From Gordius sp. MW1 (lineage: Eukaryota > Nematomorpha > Gordioida > Gordea > Gordiidae), in the NCBI GenBank assembly GCA_964036665.1, contig OZ038527.1, positions 5,766,001 through 5,830,000 of the forward strand: a DNA stretch of 64,000 bases. Reading direction: 5' to 3'. The notes below the pieces were generated by a model. The model saw only the letters and a program-made list of their open reading frames with translations. It did not search any database and was not told the DNA's origin. Of this stretch, positions 35,001-46,970 are shown one piece after another. The translations under genes and the position numbers were made by a program. Numbering within the stretch: the first letter of the stretch is position 1; each line of letters starts with the position of its first letter.

Positions 35001-38000
35001 GCAATAATTAGGTGTAATTAAGTTTAAAAAATCGCTTTATCCAATTGTGATAAAAGGATTAAAAACACATATTATAATAATTTCGATCGAAGAAGAGTTA
35101 GGGTCGAGGGAAAAAAAAAATTTTATCCCTTGACTTACTAATCCTCAGGTCTACTAGGTTAGAAAAGTTTAAACTGTTATTTTGTCATCTATCTCAAACG
35201 TAAAGCAAAAATCATATTTGCTATACTTTATTTACTGAAACATAGCCAGCCTGGTGCAAAATTAAGCTTTATGATATGACGCAAATGTTTTTGAATGCGG
35301 TAAGGGAAAAATCTAGCTGAGAAGGGGGGGGGGGGGGGGGGCGCCTGTTGCCGAACATTAATTTTTTTGCGGTGCGTTCAAATTGAATGTTAGGACGGTT
35401 GCCAGCTAGTACAGTTGTTATTACCAAGGCAAATGGGGCATCAAGTGGAAACGCAGACGCACACAATGATAGAGAAAGGCCATTCAAATTTTAATAACCA
35501 CAAAAAAAATATATTTTTCGTGTTTAATTTAAATTGTGCATAACCTAGTCAAGTCAACCCGAACCCGCCCCAAAAGCATTTTAAATTTTCAACCCGTACC
35601 CGACCCAAAAGTATTTTAAAAATTTCCCCGTGCAGGTTGGGCTCTATCTAGGGCTAGCAAAATTAATCTTCCGTAACGAGTTTTGAGTTCAAAGAGTGAT
35701 CAGATCATCAAAAGCAAAATTTGGGCATGATTTATAGGGAGGGGGGGGGGGGGAAGGGCAAAATTTAGGCATGATTTATGGGGGGGGGCAAAATTTGGGC
35801 ATGATTTATAAGGGGAGCAAAATGTAAAAAAATTGAAATAGTAATCATGTAGGGAAAATGCCTTTCCCCGGCGAATGTTTCATCGGCTAAAACCGAAGGT
35901 TCACCAAACAAAACCCAGCCGTTTTTAAAACGGTAGCCTAATAGGCTAAGCCCGAAGGCTATTGAAAGGTTAGCTAACCGCGCGATTCAAAGAGATTGCG
36001 AATTACTATAATTAACCGCAAAATTATAACGTAGTTAATGAATAAAATCACAAAAAATACAAGATTTAATGCGTGTCATCCCATGAAACTCAAAACTAAT
36101 TACATCAATTTCCTTGCAAAGGGGGCAAGCAGTTTAAAAAGGCGATAAATGCATTTATTCAAGAAATTTAGCATTCTTTGACAAAAAATTTTTGAAGAAA
36201 AATATCACTCTACGATAGCAAAGTCGCGAGCGTATTAAGTTTTTCAGGTGCGGGTTGGCACTTTTGCCATCGACACCAGGTGCGCGAATGATAAATCGAT
36301 TTAAATGAGCCCATGCAAAGAATGACGCGTCATTTTTGTACCAGAAAAACAGCGAGTAAAAGAATGAAAGAAAATTATAAATTAGTTGAAAAAAAAATAC
36401 GATTAGAGCCTGGAAATTGAGCTACTGCTAAAAGACTTTAGCCGAGCGTATTGATGATGTTAAATATCTGCATAAAAAGGCAAGCTGCTGCTAAAACTCG
36501 TTTTTTCTCACATCTGCCGCCTTTGGGCGAGAAAGAAATTTCAAATAAATTAAAATCCTATGACGTCAATGTTGGAGGGTGCTTGCCATAATAATAATAA
36601 TATGTATTATATTATATCGTAAAACACCCCCCCCCCCCCCTAACACACCCATTAAAATAATTAATTTCGCTCTCGGGGGGTTTTGAATAAATTAGGGAGG
36701 CACTGGGTAGGTAGGGCGAACTGGTTTTGATGCCAACCTCGTATTGTAATTATAGCGGTGAGTTTGCGGTTTTTTAGGGGTGGGTTTAAAGCCAATTTTT
36801 GTTGTTATTTTAATGGGATGCCGCCGCTAAAAAATAACAGATAAAAGAAAAAGATAAAGGATCGCTCAAACGAAAATGTATATAAAAAGTCGTTCCTATA
36901 AAAATGTTACAAAATAGAAAGGAGGGGGGGGCAGGGCCGCAGGGGGGATGGGGCTAAATTAGTTTTATTGCCAATGAGGATAATGGCGATGAAATGGCGG
37001 TTTAAAGCGAAAATGCCTCTACGCACTCACACACAACACAATGGGCAGCCTGCTCGTAAAAAAGCAATAAAATTGAGTGAAAAGACGCATCATATAAATA
37101 ATGCCTAAATTTCGCTAACACTCGTGATGTCTATATAATTAAGTTTGTTGATTGAAAATGTTGGTCATTTTTATTATAAATAGCGTATGATTACTGTTAA
37201 AAGTGGAGGAAAAGTTAATTTACTATTCGATAAAAATAACGAGCAAATTAACAAACAAAAAAAGGTACGCGAGGGGAGAACAATGGACTAAGAAGTAGCC
37301 TCGTAATATTTGCTAAAAGTCAAAAAATGCAAATGATTTATGGATGGGTGCGTGCGTGCGCGCTGGTAATAAATTTGAAATTTTAATTAGTTAAGTAAGA
37401 CTGAGGGAGGAGAGAGGAGGTAGCAAAGTACAAAGTTCAGCAGCATGTCTCGTTATTATGCATAATAACATTCAAAAATGTCAATCGTTGCTTATTGCAA
37501 AAAATACAAAAAAGCTAAAATTTAAGAAATTATTGTCATGAAACCCAATAAATCTTTAAAATTCAATTATGGCTGAAAATTCGAAAAAATATCCTTTTGC
37601 GCCTTCCTAAATCATTGTTGCCCCCCCCTCTAATCATTCCTGACTATGCCCATGATTAATGAAAATGAAAAAACTTATAAGAATTTTCACTCTCAACGAG
37701 CGACTATTTTTTAGATTTTACCAATAGTTGCTTGAATGTAACGAAATTTTGGGATTTATTACGATTTTTGTTGAACAAACTACGGGAAGATTAAAAATAT
37801 AATATCAGTTAATATAAATGATTTATGGATAGCAAAATTTTCAATGGTAAACTCTAAAAGGCCGTGCCCTATTTTTTAGGACACACCTACTTTTTTTAAT
37901 AATTATTCGGACTCTATTTGTGTCTATTTATTATCGCCCGTCACGTAGGCTTAATGAACTATTTGACGTTTCTCGTAAAATTCTCAGTCAAAATTCGGAG

Positions 38001-38500
38001 AAAAAGGCACTTCAGGGGTAGGAAAAACGCTCAAACGAGAGAAAACAAAGTGCGACCAAAATGGGATAGCGATATATATACTTATTTTTATACAAACAAA
38101 AATGATAATTATTTTTTCTTTTAATATTCATTTGTATATAGCTGCAAAAAAATTTTACCTTTACTGAAGGTTATAAAGATTCTTAAGATGCCATGGTATG
38201 TAATATATACTTAGTGGATTAAACCCGTAAATTGCATAGCAATTGATATTTCATAAAAAAATGTTACAAATTATAGTAAGAACGCTTGCTAAAAATTTGA
38301 AGCTAACGATGTTAATGGACTCACTAATTTTAATCGTTTAAAATAAAAGGGTAACCAAATCATAAACACAATTCTAACCGAAACTTGCTAATATAATAAT
38401 GCACTCCGTGGGCTCTAGGCAAACAAAATCAAATTTTTACCTAAAATATATGCAATTTAAAAATTATATTTTTCAACAAAAATTCCTTATTTACAATAAA
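35001..38500. other. Intergenic region upstream of FAM13
   Basis: No gene is supported. It contains poly-G/C runs (about 35325-35342, 35740-35753, 36630-36643), a GGCCCGG remnant at about 35540-35650, and a G-rich duplicated motif (gcaaaatttgggcatgattta, three copies at 35718-35820). It also has a CRE-type palindrome TGACGTCA at 36561-36568, a decayed CATGGGCGTAGCC relative at about 37540-37660 and one dyad copy at about 38230. Confidence 0.5.
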
Positions 38501-38514
38501 ATTTGCACCCTCAA

Positions 38515-38715
38515 ACCAAAACAAAGACCCCCTTGTCGATTCTGAAAGAATAAAGTCAGCTAAATACGCAGAACTTAATTCCTCACTCCTTTTCTGCCCT
38601 ATAGTGACCACTACCCTTACAACAATAGGTCCTAAAACCCAAGCCCTCCTGAAACAATTGGGGCGCCGTATAGCTGCCAATACCCTTGACAAAAGGGAAA
38701 CTTTTTTTTAAAACA
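38515..38715 (+). mobile_element. LINE C-terminal module fragment, plus strand
   Basis: An open stretch without start codon encodes SERIKSAKYAELN, then IVTTTLTTIGPKTQALLKQL and GRRIAANTLDKRET. The pattern K-KY...F-P-V-ET-GP...LGRRI...T-D-RE is the part that normally follows the RPDG-T-PW...WD-T segment in LINE-type proteins. The segment at 1-213 is that earlier part. The two pieces are on opposite strands 38 kb apart, so they come from separate insertions. The minus-strand ORF here is a shadow. Confidence 0.6.
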
Positions 38716-41700
38716 GAAAATCGGAATTATAATTTGTCATTTCAACGCGATCGCAATTTTTGAATGTTTACCTGGCATATAATTTTTATAGTAGTATATA
38801 GTTTCATTTAATAAAAGACATTATTAGCACAAAAAAAAAAAAAAATAAGGACAAAATAGTGAGTAACTATAATTTATAACTTAACATTAACAGCTAATGT
38901 AAGACTGTAAAACTCATTGGCCTTTATTTCGTACGATATATAATATTTAGTACACACAACCAGATTTTTAGTTCCCCTTGCGCATCAAAAAATTTACGCG
39001 AGTTTGAAAAAAAATCCCTGCAGACAAAATTCTCGGAAAAAAGGCATAATTGAATGGGAGCCGACCGTGCTAATATTAAAAGGGGATTTTAGGCTGAGGG
39101 AATACGAGATTATAAATTCAATAAGATTGCTATTAGTTTTAAAATTAAATCTTTTTTAATAAACAGCGACGCAGTTGTGTACTTTTATAAAAATTTGTTC
39201 ATAATTTGAAAATATATTATATTTTATCACCTTTGAAAGAGCGTTTGATTTTTCAATGGCTACGTGATGATTCTAATAACGGTGGTTTGGTTTCAATTTT
39301 GGCAAAGGAAAAAGTGTTTTTAGCCTGCGTCGCGAATTTACTAGCGAGAGGAAGTGTTTTTAATGGCCATAATTGTTTGTTATTTAACTCTGTTTAGGCA
39401 GAGCTAACCATAAAAGAACAGTGAAATTGGAAAGTAACCAAGCTCGATAAAGGATGGTAGAATTAAAAATTGGCAAAGTAAAATTTCTCTTCAAAAATAT
39501 TTTTTATATGCAAAAATCAAAAAAAATTGTGGATTTCGAGTTAAACAAAAATTAATTATATGGTAAAAGGAGAATTATTATCTGCCAAAATATGAAAAGG
39601 TTTACTAATATAAATAATTATATAAAGCCTTGATGAGAAAAAATGGCAAATAATATTTTATGTAAAGGAACCAATCTAATTAATTGTTTGTTTAAGAGAT
39701 GGTGCAGAATGATGTAATATTTAAAAAAACACGTTTTCCCCACAGATTATGTCAAAATATGAGGCTGAGCAGGAGACATAAAATGCAACACATTTAAGTA
39801 AATATTTATGCCATTTCCTTTTACTCAGTGATGGCCACACCTCCAACATACTAATTTGCACATTTTTATATTTAATCTATATATTTAATATCAAATTTGG
39901 CATTTTTAGTATAATTTAAGCATGCATGTCCTAACAATATCAAAATAAACCCAGTTACAAAATTGCATATACATTTAAACAAGCAAAATAATATGTAATT
40001 GCTTTTATAATTAGGGATGTGATAAAATTATAAATGAGTTCTTAAAAATTAAAAACTTAACATCATTTTTTAGTTTTATTATGTAAAGAATTTGTATAAA
40101 AGAATAGCTTCAAAATACTGATGTGAATTGTTATAAAAATATTGGCTAAAGCCTTCATGGACAATATATAGTAATTTGTAAAATACTTAAGGTACATACT
40201 ACTAAAAATAAAATAGATGTATGCAACTAAATGCAAATTTTTAAAAAGTAATTAATATTGATAAAAATTAGTTCAATAATGTAAACAAATATAGTGCTTA
40301 CAATTGACTAGTGAATACAAATGGTGTCAAACAACTCTGCTTTCAATGAAATGAGGGAAATTCATATAAATTAATTGGAAACATAAAAGCGAATCATATG
40401 CAACGTCGAGAAAGTGTAACATCAAGAATAGGTTTACAAATAAGACATAAAATCTGAAGTTTCAAATTAATATTGAAAAATATATGTATTTTGTACAAAT
40501 ATAATTTAATATTAAAATATTAAATATTATTGTATAATTAATATATATTAATTAACTATATAGTAAAGGTTTTATAATAACAATGTATTGATATTAAATA
40601 GTTGCCTGTCAAGACTATAAATATGAACAGTTTATCATAAATAAATGAAAATATATTAGTTATTTATATAATAATATATGATTTTATTTTTTATAATATA
40701 GGATCACGTATAATGTTTTATATCAAATGAACTGATATTTTTGCAATTGCTAACATACGAAGAGTCATTGTAAGTTTAATTGTACCTAAATTTTATAAAT
40801 AATTATGTAGTAGTTTTATTAAGGATAAAATATTGTAAATTAAATAATATATAGTTTTATATCACAAATTAAGATGATCATTTTAACTAATGTAATTTTA
40901 ACTATAACATGTGAACAAAATACTTAATATCGTGCATGACCTTCTTATATTATTTGTATAAGTATAGCAATGGCTTATCTAAATTCACACAATCCTATTA
41001 CTATCTTAATCTTACATATTTTTCTAATTACATGTGTAGTTTTTATATATAATATTTTATTATTTTATAATTTTATAATGTTCAGCACAAGATCTGGAGA
41101 AGGAAAAAATGGCAGTTTTATAATAATATAATCTTTATGAAAAGGGTTTGTAATGAAACACCCACAATAAGACATTAGATGATTCATAGATATTGAGAAA
41201 TGTGAGTGCTGAAACCAGGAGGAACATGACATGTTGTCTTTGAAAACTCCTTTTTAAAGAGTGCATGATGAAAAATTGTTGTTTGTTAAGAAATAATGTT
41301 ACTTTAACATTGGAAATAAACTATTTGTTTGCATTGCCTTTGTATATAGCATACATTGATATTGTTCTCATAGTTTTTAGCATTATCTATGGCAAAACAT
41401 TCAAATTTAATTTCTTCTAACTCTTAAAACTTATTTATATGTCCATTTAATTCTTAGAGGGTATAGCCAAAAAATTATCAAATAATTAAGATGATATAAG
41501 ACAGATGGTAAAAGTTATGGTATAAATGAAAATTATTATATACTTTAAATTAATGAAGAGTTAAATATTAATTATAATTGTAAAACAACTCAATTTAATT
41601 TCTGTTTCACTCATAAAATTTCCCATCTTTCATTCAGTAGGTTCAAAACGATTTTATTTTTAATGTTTTAATAAAATCACTCTATCACCGCTAAAAATCA

Positions 41701-41800
41701 CTCTAACACCGCTACAAATGGCTCTCAACTATACTAGCCATTTAGAGCGTGCCTTATATTTTTACAGAATAGTTTCGTCAGAAACATAGGAAAAAATTTT
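38716..41800. other. Very AT-rich intergenic region
   Basis: Mostly low-complexity A/T sequence with no supportable gene. An orphan ORF at 39206-39397 (contains LKERLIFQWLRDDSNNG) matches nothing I know and is probably chance. The segment near 41670-41760 has a short repeat, cactctatcaccgctaaaaat / cactctaacaccgctacaaat. Confidence 0.45.
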
Positions 41801-41813
41801 GTAGGAGTTTTAA

Positions 41814-42182
41814 CGATGACATTGAAAGATGCCCTCAAACGGGCAAAAGTTCTCTCCATTCTTGAACTGTCAGATCCCTTCTCGAAGGGCGGATGCGTCC
41901 TGACGATTCGTCACTTGTCCCATGGGACAAAGGCCTTTTTCTAGAAAAGGACTACTCCTATATTGACCTATTTGCACCCTTCAACTATACTCCCGACCCC
42001 CTAGGATCGGCAGGACATCGTAAATCCGTAAAATATTCAGCTTTATTATAAACCTTCTTTTTTATTCCTATCGTCTCGCCGTCAAGGACGTTAGGGAAAA
42101 GGGCTTTCTATTTTTTAAACGACTTAATACTTAAAGAAGACGAAGAAACGGATAATGTCTTTCAATCATTTTTTATAAATAT
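41814..42182 (+). pseudogene. Frameshifted unknown ORF, convergent with the MULE transposase
   Basis: The plus strand starts ATG ACA TTG AAA GAT and encodes MTLKDALKRAKVLSILELSD and GGCVLTIRHLSHG before a stop at about 41943. The next frame picks up at once with DKGLFLEKDYSYIDLFAPF and continues to about 42050. Then come RLAVKDVREKGFLFFKRL and, in another frame, LKEDEETDNVFQSFF. The composition looks protein-like, and the frame changes suggest a decayed gene or several very short exons. It ends about 100 bp before the transposase stop codon, on the opposite strand. It could be a second gene of the MULE or a fossil; I do not recognise the family. Confidence 0.35.
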
Positions 42183-42283
42183 TTTCGTTCTTAGATACTA
42201 ACATTTGTTTATTAAAACCCCTTTAGCAATTATTTCCACTACAACGTGTGATTACTATAGCATGTTACTTTACAACAAAGATT

Positions 42284-43973
42284 TTATTCGGAATCACTAG
42301 TATAATCACTAGTGTCTCTTTCACGCGAAATAGTATTAACATCAAGCGAATTATTATCAAAATGCGAGTTCGAAGAAAAATTAACGGGATTATAAACGCG
42401 CGAAGGACCACTATATGATATATATTTAGCTATATTATCTACGTAGTTAAAAATATTGTAATTACGCGATGTATCCATGTATAAATCGCGTAAAATATTA
42501 ATACGCGTATTTTTATCGCGTACATGTTTTTTTACAGAAAATAATACTTGACCTTGATCAATTTGAATAATATTAATCTCGGCCTTTGTGTTAATTTGAA
42601 TTAAAAATGAAAGGCAAGTGTAAACGTCGGGATGCGATACTCCAATAAGAGATTTGAGGGCATTGTGATAACCCTCGAGGTGATTGTTGGTCCTAGGACC
42701 AACAGCCTCGTATCTCTGCCACATTTCATAGGGAAATGTGGCAGAGTTTCTCACCCAAGTTTTAAATACATAAGAAAAAAAACAACGTAATTTTGCATGC
42801 TGGGAGACAATAGGGTCATCCCAGCACGCGCGAAAAACAGTTAAAACGTCTTCATAACGTAAGAACGAGAAAGCGGTCACCCTTCGGACCATTTTTTTAA
42901 TGCTCTGATCACTTTGGAATTCTTTTTTAAATTCCAACTTTTCTACACGCCTCAGCAAGGCTTTGGAGAAGTGAAATAAACAACCTTAAATATAAAATTA
43001 GTATGACAGATAAATTATTACCTTTGATCACAGCATTCGGAAAACATCTTTGAAGAGCGCCCTTCGCAGAGCGCTCAAAATCTATTTGTATATAAGTCGG
43101 GTTTAATTCCAAATTAAACTCTAGGCAAAGCTCCTTCAATTTATCAAATATGGCACAATACGTTAATCGCTTCCTGTCGGGCATGAAGGCATAAACTATT
43201 GGGATCATATGATCCTTATAGTATCCGTGTATGGTGTAAAGCTAAAATCTCAAATATATTAATGCATAAAAGTAATTACTTGGTAGAATAAAGTTGGGCA
43301 TACCTTAAAGGTACCATCCATGTAGATGGAGGTTACCTCACACAGGATTTTCAACATAGAAGGGGTCCCGAAAATTAGCAAGTTGTTATCATCGTTCCAT
43401 AAAAGGAACCGCTCATTCTTCGGAGTTAGTGTTTGGGCTTCAGTCAAAATAATTTGACTTCTGTTGGCAGGTATAGGGAGCCTATTAATAACGGCCCTTT
43501 TCATCGTCGACCTTACGGCTTTAAGAGATGGCATAGCCATCGGAAATTCCGTAAGGTCTGGCACCTCAAGCATTCGGGCGCTTATGGTTTGATGATAAAT
43601 TTTGCTAATTTTGACACCGGGATTAGCCGCAACAGCGTTTTTCAACTCCCTCTTCGTCACCAAAGCCTCGTATTCTTCCCTTGGAGGCTCATGGTTATGG
43701 TGACGATTGATAAGAATTCTACCATCGACCTCCAAGGCAGTTGCGGGGCAAGAGAAGTCCCGGCATTTGTAGTAGGTTTTCTCTGAGGCCTTCCTGCTTT
43801 TAGCATAGAGATAAGAGGAGTAATATAGTATTACTCCTCCATTGGATCTGATATACTCTGGGGATGATGCTAAAATAATATAAAAAGCTTAAATAAAATA
43901 TACATACCTTCGCTTGATTCCATCTGATTTGTAACATCGATGAGAAGCATAGCATCTTGAAGTGGAATATCAC
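42284..43973 (-). CDS. MULE transposase with N-terminal FLYWCH zinc finger, four exons
   Basis: This is a transposase of the Mutator-like superfamily, the type with a FLYWCH-like finger known from animals. Exons are 43973-43908, 43869-43304, 43241-43022 and 42984-42284. The introns are only 38, 62 and 37 nt, with GT/AG ends and matching phase, and the joined frame is open to the stop at 42284 (517 codons with stop). The second exon has the finger: YYKCRDFSC then RHHNHEP (C2H2-like). The catalytic core shows YMDGTF across the second intron, IQIDFERSA, the GCLFHFSKAL box across the third, and NHLEGYHNALKSL carrying the presumed catalytic Glu. No stop or frameshift is seen, so the gene could be recent or active. 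The eight-unit exon array directly upstream splices in phase onto the first exon listed here. Terminal inverted repeats were not found. Confidence 0.88.
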
Positions 43974-44021
43974 CTAGAATAAAATATATTAATTAGAACC
44001 TGTATAAGTGTTTAACTACAA

Positions 44022-44970
44022 AAAAATGCAAGGGTTATATACTTGGAGAAGCAAAAAATTGGGCTCGAATTGGCAAATTAGCTTGAGAAGGAGCTATTGC
44101 ACGCATTGTCCCAACTTGTGGACCTAAAAAGTACAAAAAAAATGCACGGGTTATATACTTGGAGAAGCAAAAAATTGGGCTGGAATTGGCAAATTAGCTT
44201 GAGAAGGAGCTATTGCACGCATTGTCCCAGCTTGTGGACCTAAAAAGTACAAAAAAATGCAAGGGTTATATACTTGGAGAAGCAAAAAATTGGGCTCGAA
44301 TTGGCAAATTAGCTTGAGAAGGAGCTATTGCACGCATTGTCCCAGCTTGTGGACCTAAAAAGTACAAAAAAAATGCACGGGTTATATACTTGGAGAAGCA
44401 AAAAATTGGGCTGGAATTGGCAAATTAGCTTGAGAAGGAGCTATTGCACGCATTGTCCCAGCTTGTGGACCTAAAAAGTACAAAAAAATGCAAGGGTTAT
44501 ATACTTGGAGAAGCAAAAAATTGGGTTCGAATTGGCAAATTAGCTTGAGAAGGAGCTATTGCACGCATTGTCCCAACTTGTGGACCTAAAAAGTACAAAA
44601 AAAATGCACGGGTTATATACTTGGAGAAGCAAAAAATTGGGCTGGAATTGGCAAATTAGCTTGAGAAGGAGCTATTGCACGCATTGTCCCAGCTTGTGGA
44701 CCTAAAAAGTACAAAAAAATGCAAGGGTTATATACTTGGAGAAGCAAAAAATTGGGCTCGAATTGGCAAATTAGCTTGAGAAGGAGCTATTGCACGCATT
44801 GTCCCAACTTGTGGACCTAAAAAGTACAAAAAAAATGCACGGGTTATATACTTGGAGAAGCAAAAAATTGGGTTCGAATTGGCAAATTAGCTTGAGAAGG
44901 AGCTATTGCACGCATTGTCCAAGCTTGTGGACCTAAAAAGTACAAAAAAATGCAAGGGTTATATACTTTT
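44022..44970 (-). repeat. Tandem array of eight exon-intron units feeding the MULE transposase
   Basis: Each unit carries, on the minus strand, an acceptor (GTACTTTTTAG), an 81-nt open exon and a donor (CCAA|GTATATAACC). Exons lie at 44043-44123, 44159-44239, 44274-44354, 44390-44470, 44505-44585, 44621-44701, 44736-44816 and 44852-44932. Introns alternate 34 and 35 nt, and variant bases (gcaaggg/gcacggg, ctcgaa/ctggaa) mostly alternate too, so the array grew as a 231-bp dimer. Each exon starts and ends in phase 1, so any number can be skipped or included without a frameshift. The encoded 27-residue unit reads about GTMRAIAPSQANLPIRAQFF plus ASPS-PQ. The last unit joins exon 43973-43908 across a 69-nt intron. 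An in-frame ATG occurs in every unit; no separate upstream start exon was found. Confidence 0.85.
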
Positions 44971-46469
44971 TTGTTAATAATGTTTCTTTACCATCGTTCA
45001 TTTAACCCATTTATATCTAGAATAGGCTTTTATTTGATGAAATTAAGCTTTAACAATTAACAAATGATAATATTCTAGCTTTGTTGTATAATCTAATTTT
45101 ATAGTTTTAAGCACAAACATTATGAATTAATGAAGTTATTAAGCAACTTAATTATTTTGTTATTAGACAAAAATTAAATCCATGTGTAATAACAAATATG
45201 GAATGTGGGGATAGTAAAAAGTGAGGCAGGAGCTCAAAGAGACTTAGAATTTGTAGGAAGAACTGATACACCCTCTCCTAAAAAATCATAGAATGTTATA
45301 AATAAACTTACAAATAAAGGATGTTGGAATAATAGCTAGAGTTGGGAGAGACTTAGGATTTGTTGAAGGAACTATTACAACATATGTAAAAATTATAGTG
45401 TTTATATATAAACTTACAAATATGGGATGTTGGAATAATAAAAGGTGATGCTGGATAATTGGTTTGTTTTTTGGTATATAACAAACTGAACTTAAGACAT
45501 TTTACATTTGAAAAACATTTTACACCTGGAAAATTTAAAATAAAGGGAGTTTAGGTATTTTTACAAATGAACTCTTGTCAATTGAAACGATAGGGGATCT
45601 ATTATGATAAGTTATCTAAAGTTATCTAACTTTTATGTTATGACACACGCTGTTAGTGTTATGACCATGATGTTAGTGTTATGACATTATATCGAGCAAA
45701 TATTTGGGTGTATTTGATTGGTCGTTGTGACGTTGGAAATTCTCGAGGCTGTGCAGAAGCGCATAAAAGCTTGAAAACTATTTCTAACACTACCACTAAA
45801 CCGATCATATTAATTTAAATATCAATATTCATTATTCGCTCTCTGGTTTTACCTTAAATATTAAAAGTTTTACAAAGCATAAAGGTGGCCTGCTAGTGAA
45901 ATCAATTCTACAAATATACGAGATAGATACTCTAATATTTTCAAATGCATGCTTATTAGTTGTTAGCATGTTTCACATTCTTAGTTAATAGCTTAGTTAT
46001 AACATTTTGCAACACAATAACCCTATAAGCTTATAGCTGGGGAATTTAAAATAAAATTTTGTTTCAGCTTAGACCTATCTTTAGGCGTCAAATATATTTA
46101 ATAGAGTCATAGGGCCACTTTAGCAAGGTTTATTTTGTCTTAAATTATTGCAAGAAAATATTTTATAGTTTTTAAGATCCCGCTAAAGGTTGTGGGTATT
46201 TGAGTGTTGTAGCCACCTATTCCATGCAATATTATTTTAAATTAAATTTATTGAGCTATAAAGGTTCTAAATTTAACTAAGTCTTCATATAAAATTCATT
46301 CTATGCTTCATTTGCCGTTATGTTTTTTCGTAATTCGGTACTTAAGTTAACAGAATCACAAATTTATCCCAATTTATTTTGATTGAAAATTATGGTATAT
46401 ATTTTAATATAAAATTTTATAATTAACAAAATTAGTTTAAGTCAGATTTTAAGGGTCCATTGGGGACCA
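44971..46469. other. AT-rich region upstream of the MULE
   Basis: No gene is supported. Imperfect tandem units of about 115 bp containing aaacttacaaatatgggatgttggaataat occur at about 45190-45445, two and a half copies. A short GC-richer stretch at 45720-45780 ends in gcgcataaaagcttg, which could be a TATA-type promoter, but no gene follows. Confidence 0.4.
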
Positions 46470-46477
46470 CATATGCT

Positions 46478-46633
46478 CATGGGCGTAGCCTGGGGGAGGC
46501 AGGGAGGGGCAGCTTTCCCCTCTATATCCAAAAATCTTTGAAATTTATTAGAAGTATGACTATAATTTCAAAAAAAATTTATTTTGCCCATTTCTATTGA
46601 CGCCCTCTAATTTCAATGCTGCCTATGCTCGTG
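46478..46633. mobile_element. CATGGGCGTAGCC MITE
   Basis: It begins CATGGGCGTAGCCTGGGGG, ends with a decayed CTGCCTATGCTCGTG and is flanked by CATATGCT (46470-46477) and CATATGAT (46634-46641), 7 of 8 matching. Confidence 0.8.
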
Positions 46634-46643
46634 CATATGATTA

Positions 46644-46970
46644 CAGTCAAAACCGTTTAATTGCAAAGCCTTGGGCCTGAAAAAAATTCGCGATTAACCG
46701 ATATTTCGCGATTAAACGATGGAATTAAAATTATATGTGCATTATATTAAATATTCATTTCCTACGCTTCGCAATAAAACGATATTTTATATAATTATCT
46801 GGTTGATTTAAGGACTCAAAAATGTTTGTGAATATCCGATATTGTACTATTAAGCGATCTGTCAATAAACGATGTTTTTGTTAATATTATCGTTGAAAAA
46901 AATGGCGGTCAACTTCGCGATTAAAAGATTTTCGCGATAATCCGATTTGCGATTGGGAAGTTTCGATAGA
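46644..46970. mobile_element. Probable pogo/Tc1-type MITE
   Basis: It starts TA-CAGTCAAAACCGTTTAATTGC. The reverse complement of the right end, CTATCGAAACTTCCCAATCGC, is an imperfect match. Many GCGATTAA and CGATATT repeats fill it. The CAGT...-type end and TA flank fit Tigger/pogo MITEs, but the right end has decayed. Confidence 0.45.

Noticed and set aside
39206..39397. 63-aa ORF in AT-rich DNA
   Set aside because: No known domain, no neighbouring exons and no supporting signals; length is compatible with chance.
44022..44970. Regular repeats resembling a CRISPR array
   Set aside because: The units are contiguous with no unique spacers, the genome is eukaryotic, and every unit has splice signals and an in-phase exon.
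45720..45800. Heat-shock-type promoter (GAA/TTC blocks and cataaaagc)
   Set aside because: The GAA/TTC spacing is not canonical and no gene follows on the plus strand.
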